The position numbers and the translations under genes were made by a program. Shown piece by piece: positions 36,788 through 45,848 of a DNA stretch of 64,000 bases; the first letter of the stretch is position 1, and every line of letters starts with the position of its first letter. The DNA comes from an uncultured Erythrobacter sp. Its GTDB lineage: Bacteria > Pseudomonadota > Alphaproteobacteria > Sphingomonadales > Sphingomonadaceae. The stretch covers positions 277,399 through 341,398 of the forward strand of contig CANNCL010000004.1 in assembly GCA_947503155.1 (NCBI GenBank), written 5' to 3'. The notes beneath the pieces are model-generated. The model was not told the origin of the DNA and ran no database searches. It saw only the letters and a program-made list of their open reading frames with translations.

Positions 36788-38758
36788 ATGAAATTGATAA
36801 CTTTGTTGAGCGGGGCGGCGACGCTTGCCCTCGCAACTCATGCCCCTGTATTTGCTCAGAATAGCGCCGATTATGACGATGAGGCTGATGTGGCTGATGC
36901 GGCTGATGGACCTTCGGATCGCAGTTTGGTCCTACCCGGAGGCGTATCGCCCATAATTGTCAGCGCGAGCCGGGTGCCCGCAATCACCGCAGATGATTAC
37001 ACCGGATCGGTGACGCTTATAAGTCCTGAGCAAATCGACCAACGTCAGGTCCGCGACATCGCCGACGTGCTCCGCGATGTACCCGGTGTGGCTGTCTCTA
37101 GCGTGGCTGGACAGACGCAAATTAGGCTGCGCGGATCAGAGGCCAATCACGTCCTGGTTCTGGTCGACGGGATCGAAGTGTCCGACCCGTTTGGCGGCGA
37201 ATTTGATATTGGCACATTGCAAGCAGAACCGGGCAGCCGTGTCGAAGTGCTACGCGGCCCGCAATCCGCACTCTATGGCTCTGACGCGATCGGCGGCGTG
37301 GTCGCCTATGAAAGCAGCGCAAATGCGGGCTTTGGCGCGCGCGCCGAGGGCGGATCGAACAACACGGTCAACGGCGCGGCGCGCTATGGCTATGTCGGAG
37401 ACACTGTTAGCGCCTCTGTCTCCGCAACATTGGTCAGCACGGACGGCGAACCCAATGCGAGAGGCGGCACGCGCGATATTGGCCGCGATAGCTACACATT
37501 GTCAGGAAAGGCGGAGGTCGCGGTCACAGATGGCCTGACTTTGCGCGCCGTGGGCCGTTACATTCGGACTCAAGGCGAGTTCAACAATTCCGATTTCAAT
37601 TCTGCCAATCCGACCTTTGGCCTGATCATCGACAGCCCGGATACAAGCTTTAAAAACGAAGCGTTTTACGGCTTAGTCGGCGCTCGGTTTTCGGCGGCTG
37701 ATGGCAGTTGGACACATGATATCTCTGCGCAAATTGCGGACATCACCCGCGACACGCTTGGCCCATTTGGTCCGAGCAATTCAAGCGAAGGAAACCGGCT
37801 CAAAGCATCCTATGTCACCGCCTATAATTTCGGCGGCAGCGATCATTCAGTGACGTTTGCCGCCGACCATGAACGCGAACGGTTCCGCAACACCACGCCG
37901 GGCGGTTTTGCTTTCACCGGGCGGCGGCAGATTGAGAACACCGGGCTGGTCGGCGAATATCGTTATGACGGCGACCGCTTCGATTTCTCCGCTGCGATCC
38001 GCCACGATATCAACGACCGCTTCGCCAACGAGACGACATTCAATATCGGCGCGGGATACCGCGTGGCGGAAAATACCCGCATCCGCGCCAACGCCGGTTC
38101 GGGTATCAAAAATCCGGGCTTTTTCGAACTGTTCGGTTTTGTCGACGGCACATTCATCGGCAATGAAGACCTGTCGCCGGAAAAATCGACAAGCTGGGAA
38201 GTGGGCGTCGATCAGGACTTTGCAGACGGCGCGGTCACGATTTCGGCGACCTATTTCGATGCTGAGCTGGAAGGTGAAATCTTCACCACTTTCCCGGCGC
38301 CAACATTCACCGCGACCCCGGCCAATGCGGTGACCGACAGCAATCAAAAGGGCGTTGAGCTTGCGCTATCTGCGCAGATTGGCCCGCAATGGAGCCTCCA
38401 TGCGGCCTATGCCTATCTCGATGCAGAGGAAAACGGGGTGGAAGAAGTTCGCCGCCCTCAAAGCATTGCCAGCGCCGCGCTGACATGGAGCGCGCCGCGC
38501 GATGCCGCGTCAGCCACATTGGTCGTCCGCCGCAATGGAGCGACCCCGGATTTGGCGTTCACCGATCCCAGCTTTGTGCCGGTGCGCGTGACGCTGGACG
38601 ATTATACGCTGGTGAATTTCAACGCACGGATGCGTTTGGCGGAAGGCATCGGCTTGTTTGCGCGGGCCGAAAACTTGCTCGACGAACGCTATGAGCAGGT
38701 CTTCAGCTTCGTTTCACCGGGGCGGACCGTGATCGCCGGGTTCGAAGTTGTTTTTTAG
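36788..38758 (+). CDS. btuB: TonB-dependent cobalamin receptor, BtuB-like
   Basis: An outer-membrane receptor importing corrinoids with TonB energy. The 656-residue protein has a signal peptide (about 1-23, ending VFA), a TonB box-like SPIIVSASR (about 54-62), a plug domain (about 65-175 with QIRLRGSEANHVLVLVDGIEV and VEVLRGPQSALYGSDAIGGVV) and a 22-strand barrel ending in GFEVVF with a terminal Phe. Substrate is inferred from the riboswitch upstream and from the BtuB-like plug. An acidic Asp/Ala stretch (about 28-45) precedes the TonB box. Confidence 0.93.
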   Translation: MKLITLLSGAATLALATHAPVFAQNSADYDDEADVADAADGPSDRSLVLPGGVSPIIVSASRVPAITADDYTGSVTLISPEQIDQRQVRDIADVLRDVPGVAVSSVAGQTQIRLRGSEANHVLVLVDGIEVSDPFGGEFDIGTLQAEPGSRVEVLRGPQSALYGSDAIGGVVAYESSANAGFGARAEGGSNNTVNGAARYGYVGDTVSASVSATLVSTDGEPNARGGTRDIGRDSYTLSGKAEVAVTDGLTLRAVGRYIRTQGEFNNSDFNSANPTFGLIIDSPDTSFKNEAFYGLVGARFSAADGSWTHDISAQIADITRDTLGPFGPSNSSEGNRLKASYVTAYNFGGSDHSVTFAADHERERFRNTTPGGFAFTGRRQIENTGLVGEYRYDGDRFDFSAAIRHDINDRFANETTFNIGAGYRVAENTRIRANAGSGIKNPGFFELFGFVDGTFIGNEDLSPEKSTSWEVGVDQDFADGAVTISATYFDAELEGEIFTTFPAPTFTATPANAVTDSNQKGVELALSAQIGPQWSLHAAYAYLDAEENGVEEVRRPQSIASAALTWSAPRDAASATLVVRRNGATPDLAFTDPSFVPVRVTLDDYTLVNFNARMRLAEGIGLFARAENLLDERYEQVFSFVSPGRTVIAGFEVVF

Positions 38759-38772
38759 AAGAATGCGCCGGA

Positions 38773-38865
38773 CTGCCCCACGGGCCGCAAGGCTGACCAG
38801 CCGCCCGCAGCGACGCGATCTTTAGATCGCAAGAGCGAGGAAACCGCAGCCCGGATAGGCTGCGC
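38773..38865. repeat. Structured dispersed intergenic repeat, copy 1
   Basis: The order is: hairpin GCCC/GGGC (38775-38785), a 26-base linker ending GCCCGCAGCG (38787-38812), hairpin GCGATC/GATCGC (38815-38830), conserved GCGAGGAAACCGC (38835-38847), hairpin CGCAGCC/GGCTGCG (38845-38864). The linker matches copy 2 at the right window edge in 22 of 26 positions with no gaps, while the hairpin stems differ in sequence but stay paired. It lies between btuB and obgE. Confidence 0.65.
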
Positions 38866-38890
38866 AAGCAAGAACAACTCGCAATCTGAT

Positions 38891-38925
38891 GGGGAAATGC
38901 ATAGGGGGAACCCATGCATTTCCTC
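38891..38925 (+). promoter_or_regulatory. Hairpin enclosing the obgE start codon
   Basis: GGGGAAATGCAT (38891-38902) pairs with ATGCATTTCCTC (38914-38925), 12 pairs with one G-T wobble and no mismatch. The 11-base loop contains the ribosome-binding site AGGGGG, and the start codon ATG is the first triplet of the 3' arm. Such a fold would limit translation of obgE unless melted. Confidence 0.6.
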
Positions 38926-39972
38926 GATCAGGCAAAAATCTATCTCAAATCAGGCGGAGGCGGACCCGGCGCGGTCAGTTTTCGGCGTGAGAAGTATATC
39001 GAATATGGCGGTCCCGATGGCGGACGCGGCGGTAAAGGCGGCGATATTATTCTGGTGGCAGTTCAGGGTCTCAACACCCTGATCGACTTCCGCTATGCGC
39101 AGCATTTCAAAGCCAAACGCGGCAGTCATGGACAAGGTAAGGACAAGACCGGCGCAGGGGCGCCCGATCTGGTCGTCCAAGTCCCCGTCGGCACTCAGGT
39201 TCTGTCTGAGGATAAGGAAGAGATCCTCGCGGATTTCACCGAAGTCGGTCAGACGATCACCTTCATCGAAGGCGGGATGGGCGGACGCGGCAATGCGTCA
39301 TACAAAAGCTCTACCAACCGCGCCCCGCGCCAGCACCAACAGGGCGAACCGGGCGAAGAGATGTGGGTGTGGCTGCGGCTGAAATTGCTCGCGGATGTCG
39401 GATTGGTGGGTCTGCCCAATGCGGGCAAGTCGACCTTTATCAATGTCGTCTCCAACGCTCAGGCGAAAGTCGGCGATTATGCCTTCACCACGCTTGTGCC
39501 GAAATTGGGCGTAGTGCGTCATCGCCAACGCGAATTTGTGCTCGCGGATATTCCCGGCCTGATCGAAGGCGCGGCGGATGGCGCGGGGATTGGCGACCGG
39601 TTTCTAGGGCATATTGAACGGTGCCGGGTGTTGATCCATCTGATCGACATTGCTGGTGATGATCCGGTTGAGGCAATGCGGGTCGTGCAAGAAGAGCTTA
39701 TCGCTTACGGTGCCGGGCTTGAGGACAAGAAACAGCTGGTCGCGCTTAACAAGCTCGATCTGGCGGATGAGGAACTGGGCAAAGCCTTTGCCGATGAACT
39801 GCTCGCGGCGGGCGCTGATCAGGTCTTCAATGTGTCTGGCGCAACCGGTGCGGGCGTCGATGCGCTGATGGATGCGGTGCTTGGCTATTTGCCGGACCGG
39901 ACATCGACCGAAACCAACGCCGCCGAAGTCGAAGAGCATGACGAAGACACAGCAGAATGGTCGCCTATCTGA
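38914..39972 (+). CDS. obgE: Obg family GTPase (ObgE/CgtA)
   Basis: An essential GTPase linked to 50S assembly and stress. The 352-residue protein has the glycine-rich Obg domain (1-159, [20 protein letters not shown] onwards), then the G domain: G1 GLPNAGKST (about 167-175), G3 [13 protein letters not shown]4 NKLD. The C-terminus is acidic. It starts a run with proB and an epimerase; proB begins 4 bases after its stop. The start codon lies in a predicted stem (38891-38925). Confidence 0.95.
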   Translation: MHFLDQAKIYLKSGGGGPGAVSFRREKYIEYGGPDGGRGGKGGDIILVAVQGLNTLIDFRYAQHFKAKRGSHGQGKDKTGAGAPDLVVQVPVGTQVLSEDKEEILADFTEVGQTITFIEGGMGGRGNASYKSSTNRAPRQHQQGEPGEEMWVWLRLKLLADVGLVGLPNAGKSTFINVVSNAQAKVGDYAFTTLVPKLGVVRHRQREFVLADIPGLIEGAADGAGIGDRFLGHIERCRVLIHLIDIAGDDPVEAMRVVQEELIAYGAGLEDKKQLVALNKLDLADEELGKAFADELLAAGADQVFNVSGATGAGVDALMDAVLGYLPDRTSTETNAAEVEEHDEDTAEWSPI

Positions 39973-39976
39973 GCCG

Positions 39977-41098
39977 ATGGCGGTGAACTCGCTTCTGGAA
40001 ATTGGCTCGTGCGGGCGGCTCGTCATTAAGATTGGCAGCGCGCTGCTGATTGAGGATGGCAAGCCGGCGCATTCGCGGCTCGGCTCTCTCGCCCAAGAGA
40101 TCGCTGAGCTGCGCGCCAAGGGCACACAGATCATCGTGGTTTCATCGGGCGCAATCGCTTTGGGTGCGGCGCGGCTCGACCTGCCGAAAGGTGGGCGCGC
40201 AAGCTTGGCCGATGCGCAGGCGGCGGCGTCTGTCGGTCAGGTTGCTTTGGCGCAATTATGGGGCGAGGCGCTCTCGCAGCACGGGATCATCTCTGCGCAA
40301 ATGCTGGTCACGCTCGATGATCTGGAAGAGCGCAAACGCTACCTCAACGCCGCTGCGACTTTGGAGCGGTTGTTGGAGGCAGGCGTGATCCCCGTCGTCA
40401 ACGAGAATGACAGCGTGGCGACCGAAGAAATCCGTTTCGGTGACAATGACCGGCTCGCCGCGCGGGTGGCGCAGGCGGCGAATGCGGACGCAGTGTTGCT
40501 GCTCTCTGATGTTGACGGCCTGTATGACCGCGACCCATCGGGCGGCGATGCCACGCTGATTGAGCGGGTTGAGGGGGTAACGCCCGAAGTGATCGCGATG
40601 GCGGACACAAGTTCATCCTCGGGCATGGGTTCCGGCGGAATGCTGGCGAAGCTTCAGGCGGCGCGGATTGCGGAGCGCGCGGGAATTGCCTTGGCGATTA
40701 TCAATGGCACCCCTGAAAAGCCGATATCGAAAGCGATTGAAGAGGGGCGCGGCACCGTATTCTTGCCCGTGCGCAGCGACAATGCCCGCAAAGCGTGGCT
40801 GGGCGGGCGATTGGCGCCGGAGGGTGTGTTGAGCGTGGATGCAGGATGCGTGAGCGCTTTGTCCGACGGCGCGAGCCTGCTGGCGGCGGGCCTTACCGAG
40901 GTTGAAGGTGAGTTTGCTCGCGGCGCTCTCGTCAGCCTGCACGGCCCGAAAGGCGAGCGATTGGGGCAGGGGCTCGTAGAATATAGCGCCGCCGAATGCC
41001 GCGCGATTGCGGGCCTGAAACAGGCGGAGCAAGAGGCGCGTTTGGGCTATGCCCCGCGCGCAGCAGTCGTTCACCGCGATCATATGGTGCGCGGATAA
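39977..41098 (+). CDS. proB: Glutamate 5-kinase
   Basis: The first enzyme of proline synthesis, phosphorylating glutamate. The 373-residue protein has an amino-acid kinase domain (about 10-265: VIKIGSALL, VVSSGAIALG, NENDSVAT, GSGGMLAKLQAA) and a C-terminal PUA domain (about 275-360). The start at 39977 is chosen because the kinase domain begins there; a longer frame reaches into obgE. proA is not adjacent. TAATG overlap with the next gene. Confidence 0.94.
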   Translation: MAVNSLLEIGSCGRLVIKIGSALLIEDGKPAHSRLGSLAQEIAELRAKGTQIIVVSSGAIALGAARLDLPKGGRASLADAQAAASVGQVALAQLWGEALSQHGIISAQMLVTLDDLEERKRYLNAAATLERLLEAGVIPVVNENDSVATEEIRFGDNDRLAARVAQAANADAVLLLSDVDGLYDRDPSGGDATLIERVEGVTPEVIAMADTSSSSGMGSGGMLAKLQAARIAERAGIALAIINGTPEKPISKAIEEGRGTVFLPVRSDNARKAWLGGRLAPEGVLSVDAGCVSALSDGASLLAAGLTEVEGEFARGALVSLHGPKGERLGQGLVEYSAAECRAIAGLKQAEQEARLGYAPRAAVVHRDHMVRG

Positions 41099-42015
41099 TG
41101 CGGCTGGCGATCACCGGGGGCACCGGCTTTGTCGGCAGCGCGGTGCTCGATCATGCGCTGGCTGCTGGGCATGAATGCCGCGCTTTAACGCGTAAGCCTC
41201 AGCCGGACCGCGATGGCGCGGTGTGGGCGCAAGGGACGTTGGGCGATGACGCGGCGCTTGCGGAATTGGTCGGCGGCGCGGATGCCGTGATCCATATTGC
41301 GGGCCTGACCAACACGCCTGATCCGGCGGAATTCGAAACCGCCAATGTCACCGGCACGGCGGCAATGATTGCGGCGGCGAAAGCGGCGGCGAAGAAAGGC
41401 GGGGTCAAACGCTTTGTCTTCGTCTCCTCGCTATCCGCGCGCGAACCGCAATTGTCGGCCTATGGCGCATCGAAAGCGCGGGCGGAAACGCTGGTGCAAG
41501 AAAGCCGCCTCGATTGGACGATCGTCCGCCCGCCTGCCGTTTACGGCCCGCGTGATGGCGATATGTTCGAATTGTTCCGTTCGGCCAAATGGGGCGTGGT
41601 CCCGCTGCCACCGGGCGGGGCAACGTCGATGATCCATGTCGATGATTTGGCGCGGTTGTTGGTGGCGCTTGCCGAGCGTAAATCGCTCAGGGCCATTTAT
41701 GAGCCAGATGATGGGCGCGAGGGCGGGTGGTCGCACAAGGAAATGGCCCAGGCCATCGGACGCGCGGTGGGCCGGCGCAACGTGTTTGCTCCGCATCTGC
41801 CCAAATCGCTGCTGTCGCTGGCTGCCAATGCGGACAAATTGCTGCGCGGGGATAAGGCCAAGCTGACCGCTGACCGGGTTGGGTATATGAGCCACCCCAA
41901 TTGGGTTGCGCGGTCCGATCGCGCGGTGCCGGGCGATGTGTGGCAGCCGCAGATCAGCGGTGAAGACGGGTTAAAGCAGACCGCCGATTGGTACCGCGCG
42001 CAAGGCTGGCTTTGA
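41098..42015 (+). CDS. NAD-dependent epimerase/dehydratase family protein
   Basis: An extended SDR of 305 residues with the N-terminal loop ITGGTGFVGSAV, VSSLSAREP and Tyr-Gly-Ala-Ser-Lys (YGASK, the catalytic Tyr/Lys pair, about 121-125). The early part resembles NDUFA9-like and nucleoside-diphosphate-sugar epimerase families; substrate unknown. Starts on the ATG of a TAATG junction with proB. Last gene of the obgE run. Confidence 0.85.
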   Translation: MRLAITGGTGFVGSAVLDHALAAGHECRALTRKPQPDRDGAVWAQGTLGDDAALAELVGGADAVIHIAGLTNTPDPAEFETANVTGTAAMIAAAKAAAKKGGVKRFVFVSSLSAREPQLSAYGASKARAETLVQESRLDWTIVRPPAVYGPRDGDMFELFRSAKWGVVPLPPGGATSMIHVDDLARLLVALAERKSLRAIYEPDDGREGGWSHKEMAQAIGRAVGRRNVFAPHLPKSLLSLAANADKLLRGDKAKLTADRVGYMSHPNWVARSDRAVPGDVWQPQISGEDGLKQTADWYRAQGWL

Positions 42016-42119
42016 ATTGAATTGGTCATTCGGGTTTGTGATTGTAATAGGCAGTGGTTGCATGGGCTGCTCATTCTCGAGTCGGTGAAATCCAACGATA
42101 TTTTGGGGGGAAATTTATT

Positions 42120-42527
42120 ATGAAGAAACTTGTTCTCTTGGCTGCATTTGCGGGTCTGTCTGCGTGCGGCGGCGCTGCTACTGAAGAAGCGGCACCGGCA
42201 GAAACAACCGAAACGGTAGCGACCGAAGTGGTTGCCACAACCGCTGCTGATGGCGGCCCATCGACCGGCACTTTCACCGTCACCAACGCTGCTGGCGAAG
42301 TAAGCACGGAAGTTCTCGCTGAGGACGGCACCTACACCAGCACTGATGCTGCAGGTGAAGTGACCACTGGCGTCTGGGAGCAAAAGTCCCCCAACGAATT
42401 CTGCGCAAATTCTTCCGAAAAGGAAGAGATGACTTGCTATGCTGAAGCCGTGAACGAAGATGGCGTATGGACCTCAACCGATCCGGATGACGGCGAAGTC
42501 TCGACGGTTGTGCGTGTAGAAGACTAA
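42120..42527 (+). CDS. Small lipoprotein of unknown function
   Basis: A 135-residue protein with signal segment MKKLVLLAAFAGLSACGG (lipobox LSAC, Cys16), an Ala/Thr/Glu-rich spacer, and a small domain with two similar strands (NAAGEVSTEV and DAAGEVTTGV) and two cysteines (FCANS, MTCYAE) that could be disulfide linked. GGGGGGA precedes the ATG. No family recognised. Followed by a clear terminator, so it is a single-gene unit. Confidence 0.75.
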   Translation: MKKLVLLAAFAGLSACGGAATEEAAPAETTETVATEVVATTAADGGPSTGTFTVTNAAGEVSTEVLAEDGTYTSTDAAGEVTTGVWEQKSPNEFCANSSEKEEMTCYAEAVNEDGVWTSTDPDDGEVSTVVRVED

Positions 42528-42540
42528 GCGAACATCACAG

Positions 42541-42560
42541 AAGGCCAGTTTGGCCTTTTT
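42541..42560 (+). terminator. Rho-independent terminator of the small lipoprotein gene
   Basis: AAGGCCA (42541-42547) and TGGCCTT (42551-42557) form a 7-bp stem with a GTT loop, followed by T residues. Confidence 0.9.
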
Positions 42561-42577
42561 AAGTCCAAGATAAAATT

Positions 42578-42617
42578 AACGGGGCGCTGTGTGTAGTGAT
42601 ACGCGCAGCGCCCCGTT
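42578..42617. terminator. Bidirectional hairpin, terminator for cysH
   Basis: AACGGGGCGCTG (42578-42589) and CAGCGCCCCGTT (42606-42617) make a perfect 12-bp stem with a 16-base loop. On the minus strand it lies 11 bases past the cysH stop and runs into an AT-rich tail; on the plus strand it is followed by TTCTGTTT. Confidence 0.75.
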
Positions 42618-42628
42618 TCTGTTTGCAG

Positions 42629-43387
42629 TTACAGGAACGGTTCCTCGCCCGGCTTGTGGATACCGCATTCGGTCTTGTCCCAGCCTTTCCAGCGGCCCGA
42701 ACGCGGGTCTTCGCCCGGCGCGACTTTATGCGTGCACGGCTCGCATCCGATAGAGGGGAAACCCTTCGCCACCAGCGGGTGCCGGGGCAGGCCGTGTTCC
42801 TCGATATAGGCGGCGATGTCCTGCGCACTCCAATCGATCAGCGGATTGATCTTCAGGCGGCCCTGAGCATCGGAAGTATCAACCTCAAAACGCGGCAGAT
42901 TTGCGCGGGTGGAGGATTGAAACGCTTTGCGCCCGGTGAAACTCGCGTCGATCTGCTCCAACGCTTTGGCCAGCGGTTTCACCTTGCGAATTTCGCAGCA
43001 GCCATCGGGATCGTAGGACCAGCGCAAGCCGGTTTCGTCCTGCTTCGCAATGTCTGCGGTTTCAGGCGTCAGGATTTGCAGATTGGTCAGGCCGAGCCGC
43101 GCGACCAGATCATCGCGGTACTGCAATGTTTCGGTAAAATGCTTGCCTGTGTCGAGGAAGATGACCGGCACGCTGGGATCAACCTGCGCGATCAAGTGCA
43201 GCAGAACCGCGCTTTCCGCGCCAAAGCTGGAAACGGTCGCAACCTCGCCAGCAAGATTGCCTTTAATCACACCGTCGAGCATTTCCTGCGTCGAAGAACC
43301 ACGGAACATCCGATTGAGGCGCACCGCATCATGTTCCGAGAATCGCGGGCCAGCATCAAGCCGGTCGATTTTGCGGACTTCATTCAT
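42629..43387 (-). CDS. cysH: Assimilatory APS reductase (CysH family)
   Basis: It reduces adenylyl sulfate to sulfite with thioredoxin. The 252-residue protein has the PP-loop SSFGAESAV, and two cysteine pairs, Cys130-Cys131 (DGCCEIRK) and Cys215/Cys218 (GCEPC), which bind a [4Fe-4S] cluster and mark APS rather than PAPS specificity; the catalytic Cys241 is in KTECGIH. Start at 43387 with AGGAGAG upstream. It overlaps DUF934 by 8 bases. This implies that no PAPS step (CysC) is needed here. Confidence 0.92.
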   Translation of the reverse strand: MNEVRKIDRLDAGPRFSEHDAVRLNRMFRGSSTQEMLDGVIKGNLAGEVATVSSFGAESAVLLHLIAQVDPSVPVIFLDTGKHFTETLQYRDDLVARLGLTNLQILTPETADIAKQDETGLRWSYDPDGCCEIRKVKPLAKALEQIDASFTGRKAFQSSTRANLPRFEVDTSDAQGRLKINPLIDWSAQDIAAYIEEHGLPRHPLVAKGFPSIGCEPCTHKVAPGEDPRSGRWKGWDKTECGIHKPGEEPFL

Positions 43388-43832
43388 GGCGGCTCTCCTG
43401 AATGGTGCGGCGTCCGTCCACTGTGCGTTGATAGACGTTTTCCCATGTCGCAAAGGCGCGCGCGGCGTCTTCTTCATCCAAACGTGCGTCCGGCGCAAAG
43501 GCGTCAAATCCGCAGCGCCGCATGTGGCTGAGTTGATCAATCAAGACATCGCCAACCGCGCGCAATTCGCCGGCATAACCCGCTTCGCGCAGAATCCGGG
43601 CAGAGGAATAGCCGCGCCCATCGCCGTAAGCGGGGAAATTGACCTCAATCAGCGCAAGCCGGTCAAGGAACGGCAGGAGAGTGCGCGCATCATCACCCGG
43701 CTCAATCCGAACGGCGGCCGCGTTGGTTTGATCGCAGCACGCATCCACGGTGACGGTGCCGTGATCGGCGGGTTCGTCATCGCGAAAACGGAATTGCACT
43801 TCGTCAGGGCTGGTGCCTAGATCATCAGTCAT
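43380..43832 (-). CDS. DUF934 family protein, sulfite reduction accessory
   Basis: A 150-residue protein of the DUF934/COG3749 family, recognised by FPAYGDGRGYSSARILREAGYAGELRAVGDVLIDQ and its position between cysI and cysH. Its biochemical role is not established; conserved linkage suggests a part in sulfite reduction, perhaps electron delivery or assembly. Overlaps cysH by 8 bases, and its start is overlapped by a short open frame (43825-43929). Confidence 0.85.
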   Translation of the reverse strand: MTDDLGTSPDEVQFRFRDDEPADHGTVTVDACCDQTNAAAVRIEPGDDARTLLPFLDRLALIEVNFPAYGDGRGYSSARILREAGYAGELRAVGDVLIDQLSHMRRCGFDAFAPDARLDEEDAARAFATWENVYQRTVDGRRTIQESRHE

Positions 43833-43921
43833 CCCGGCCTCCTATTGCTGGTTTCGCGCTGGCGGTATGTTTGTTGAAATGTAGGGTGCTGACCGCATCC
43901 GGTGCGGTCCTGAGGCCTCGC

Positions 43922-45550
43922 TCAATCATAAAGCGCCTCCTTGAAAGGAGCCATGCCGATGCGGCGGTATGTGTCGAGGAAACGCTCCCCATCCTCCCGC
44001 ACATCGAGGTAAAGGTCGGTGACTTTTTCAACCGCGTCGATCACGCCGTCTTCGGTAAAACCGGGGCCTGTGATCTTAGCCAGAGCGGTGTCTTCCGCCT
44101 CGCTCCCGCCGAGTGAAAGCTGGTAATTCTCAACGCCTTTGCGGTCCACGCCAAGGATGCCGATATGGCCCGCATGGTGGTGGCCGCAGGCATTGATGCA
44201 GCCAGAGATTTTGAGCTTCAATTCGCCCAATTTCGCGGTCTTGCCGCTGGCGTCGAATTTCTCCGAAATCCGCTGAGCCAGCGGGATCGAACGGGCATTG
44301 GCGAGCGCGCAATAATCAAGGCCGGGACATGCAATCATGTCCTCAATCGAATCCATGTTCGGCGCGCCCAGATCGGCAGCATCCAGCGCGGTCCAAAGCG
44401 CATGGAGATCGGCGATTTTCACATGCGGCAGGACCACGTTTTGCGTGTGCATGATGCGCAATTCGTCAAAGCTATATTGCTCGGCCAGCTTCGCCATGAT
44501 CCGAATTTGTGTCCCGGTCGCATCGCCGGGGATACCGCCGACCGGCTTGAGCGAGATGACCGCGCTGACATAGCTGTCATGCTTATGCCGGTGCGTGTTG
44601 CGATCCACCCACAGCGCGAAATCGGGGTCGGAGCGGTCGACATTCTTCGCGCCGTCTTCGAATGCAGGATCGGCGAAGAACGGTTTGATCCGTTCCAATT
44701 CCTCGCGCGGCGGCTCAACGCCTTGCTCCAACATATGCGCAAATTCTTGCTCGACTTGGCGCGTATATTCTTCCGCGCCCAATTCGTGGACGAGGATCTT
44801 GATCCGCGCTTTGTATTTATTGTCGCGCCGTCCGTAGCGATTATAGACCCGTAAACAGGCCTCCGAATATGTAATCAACTGATCCAGAGGCACAAAATCG
44901 CGGATCATCGGCGCAATCATCGGGGTGCGGCCCATGCCGCCGCCGACATAGAAACGCGCGCCAATCTCGCCGTCTTTCTCAACAATTTGAATGCCAATAT
45001 CGTGCAACCGCATCGCCGCGCGGTCTTTTTCCGCCGCGATCACAGCGATCTTAAATTTGCGCGGCAAATAGGTGAATTCCGGGTGGAAGCTCGACCATTG
45101 GCGTAGCAATTCGGCATAGGGGCGCGGATCGACCAATTCATCGGCAGCCGCGCCGGCAAAGTGATCGGACGAGATGTTGCGAATGCAATTCCCGCTGGTC
45201 TGGATCGCGTGCATTTCGACCTTGGCGAGGTCCGCGAGGATATCGGCGGCATCCTCCAGCTTGATCCAATTATATTGCAGGTTTTGGCGCGTGGTGAAGT
45301 GCCCGTAACCCCGGTCATATTTGTCCGCAATATCGCCCAGCGCGATCATCTGGCGGCTGTTGAGCGTCCCGTAAGGGATCGCCACGCGCAGCATATAAGC
45401 GTGCAATTGCAGATACAGGCCGTTCATCAACCGCAAGGGCTTGAATTGATCCTCGGTCAGTTTCCCGTCGAGGCGGCGGCGCGCCTGATCGCGGAATTCT
45501 TCAACGCGGGCATCGACCATTTGTTGGTCATATTGGTCATATTGATACAT
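43922..45550 (-). CDS. cysI: Sulfite reductase hemoprotein (nitrite/sulfite reductase family)
   Basis: A siroheme/[4Fe-4S] enzyme reducing sulfite to sulfide. The 542-residue protein has two ferredoxin-like halves (GYGHFTTRQNLQYNWI, about 81-96, in the first) and the cluster cysteines Cys408, Cys414 (ACPGLDYC) and Cys451, Cys455 (GCINAC). No flavoprotein CysJ is encoded nearby, so a ferredoxin-type donor is likely. The start at 45550 is 1 base past the DUF2849 stop. Product feeds cysK. Confidence 0.93.
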   Translation of the reverse strand: MYQYDQYDQQMVDARVEEFRDQARRRLDGKLTEDQFKPLRLMNGLYLQLHAYMLRVAIPYGTLNSRQMIALGDIADKYDRGYGHFTTRQNLQYNWIKLEDAADILADLAKVEMHAIQTSGNCIRNISSDHFAGAAADELVDPRPYAELLRQWSSFHPEFTYLPRKFKIAVIAAEKDRAAMRLHDIGIQIVEKDGEIGARFYVGGGMGRTPMIAPMIRDFVPLDQLITYSEACLRVYNRYGRRDNKYKARIKILVHELGAEEYTRQVEQEFAHMLEQGVEPPREELERIKPFFADPAFEDGAKNVDRSDPDFALWVDRNTHRHKHDSYVSAVISLKPVGGIPGDATGTQIRIMAKLAEQYSFDELRIMHTQNVVLPHVKIADLHALWTALDAADLGAPNMDSIEDMIACPGLDYCALANARSIPLAQRISEKFDASGKTAKLGELKLKISGCINACGHHHAGHIGILGVDRKGVENYQLSLGGSEAEDTALAKITGPGFTEDGVIDAVEKVTDLYLDVREDGERFLDTYRRIGMAPFKEALYD

Positions 45551-45551
45551 G

Positions 45552-45848
45552 TCAGATTACCCAGTCGATGGCTTCAGGGTCTTTGGGTTTGAGCGTCAGG
45601 TCGGGCCGCACTGTCGGCCCGAGCGCGCGCACGCGGTCTTTGATATGGGCGGGGCGAACACCTTCCGCGCTCGCTTCTGCCTCGATGATATAGGGGACAT
45701 TGACCCGGCGCAGCGCTTCTTCGCGCGCCAGAATTTCATCGCCGTGTTCGCCGACATCTGCGGCGGCGTCGACATGCAGCGACCAATTGGTCCCGTCCCA
45801 CCAAGTGACCGCGCCGGTCCTCAAATCATTTCCGGTTAGAATTTTCAC
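45552..45848 (-). CDS. DUF2849 domain protein
   Basis: A 98-residue protein matching the DUF2849 pattern often found before cysI in alphaproteobacteria (KILTGNDLRTGAVTWWDG). Function unknown. The start is GTG at 45848, chosen because it forms a GTGA overlap with the cobA stop and has GGAGG upstream. One base separates it from cysI. Confidence 0.85.
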   Translation of the reverse strand: MKILTGNDLRTGAVTWWDGTNWSLHVDAAADVGEHGDEILAREEALRRVNVPYIIEAEASAEGVRPAHIKDRVRALGPTVRPDLTLKPKDPEAIDWVI

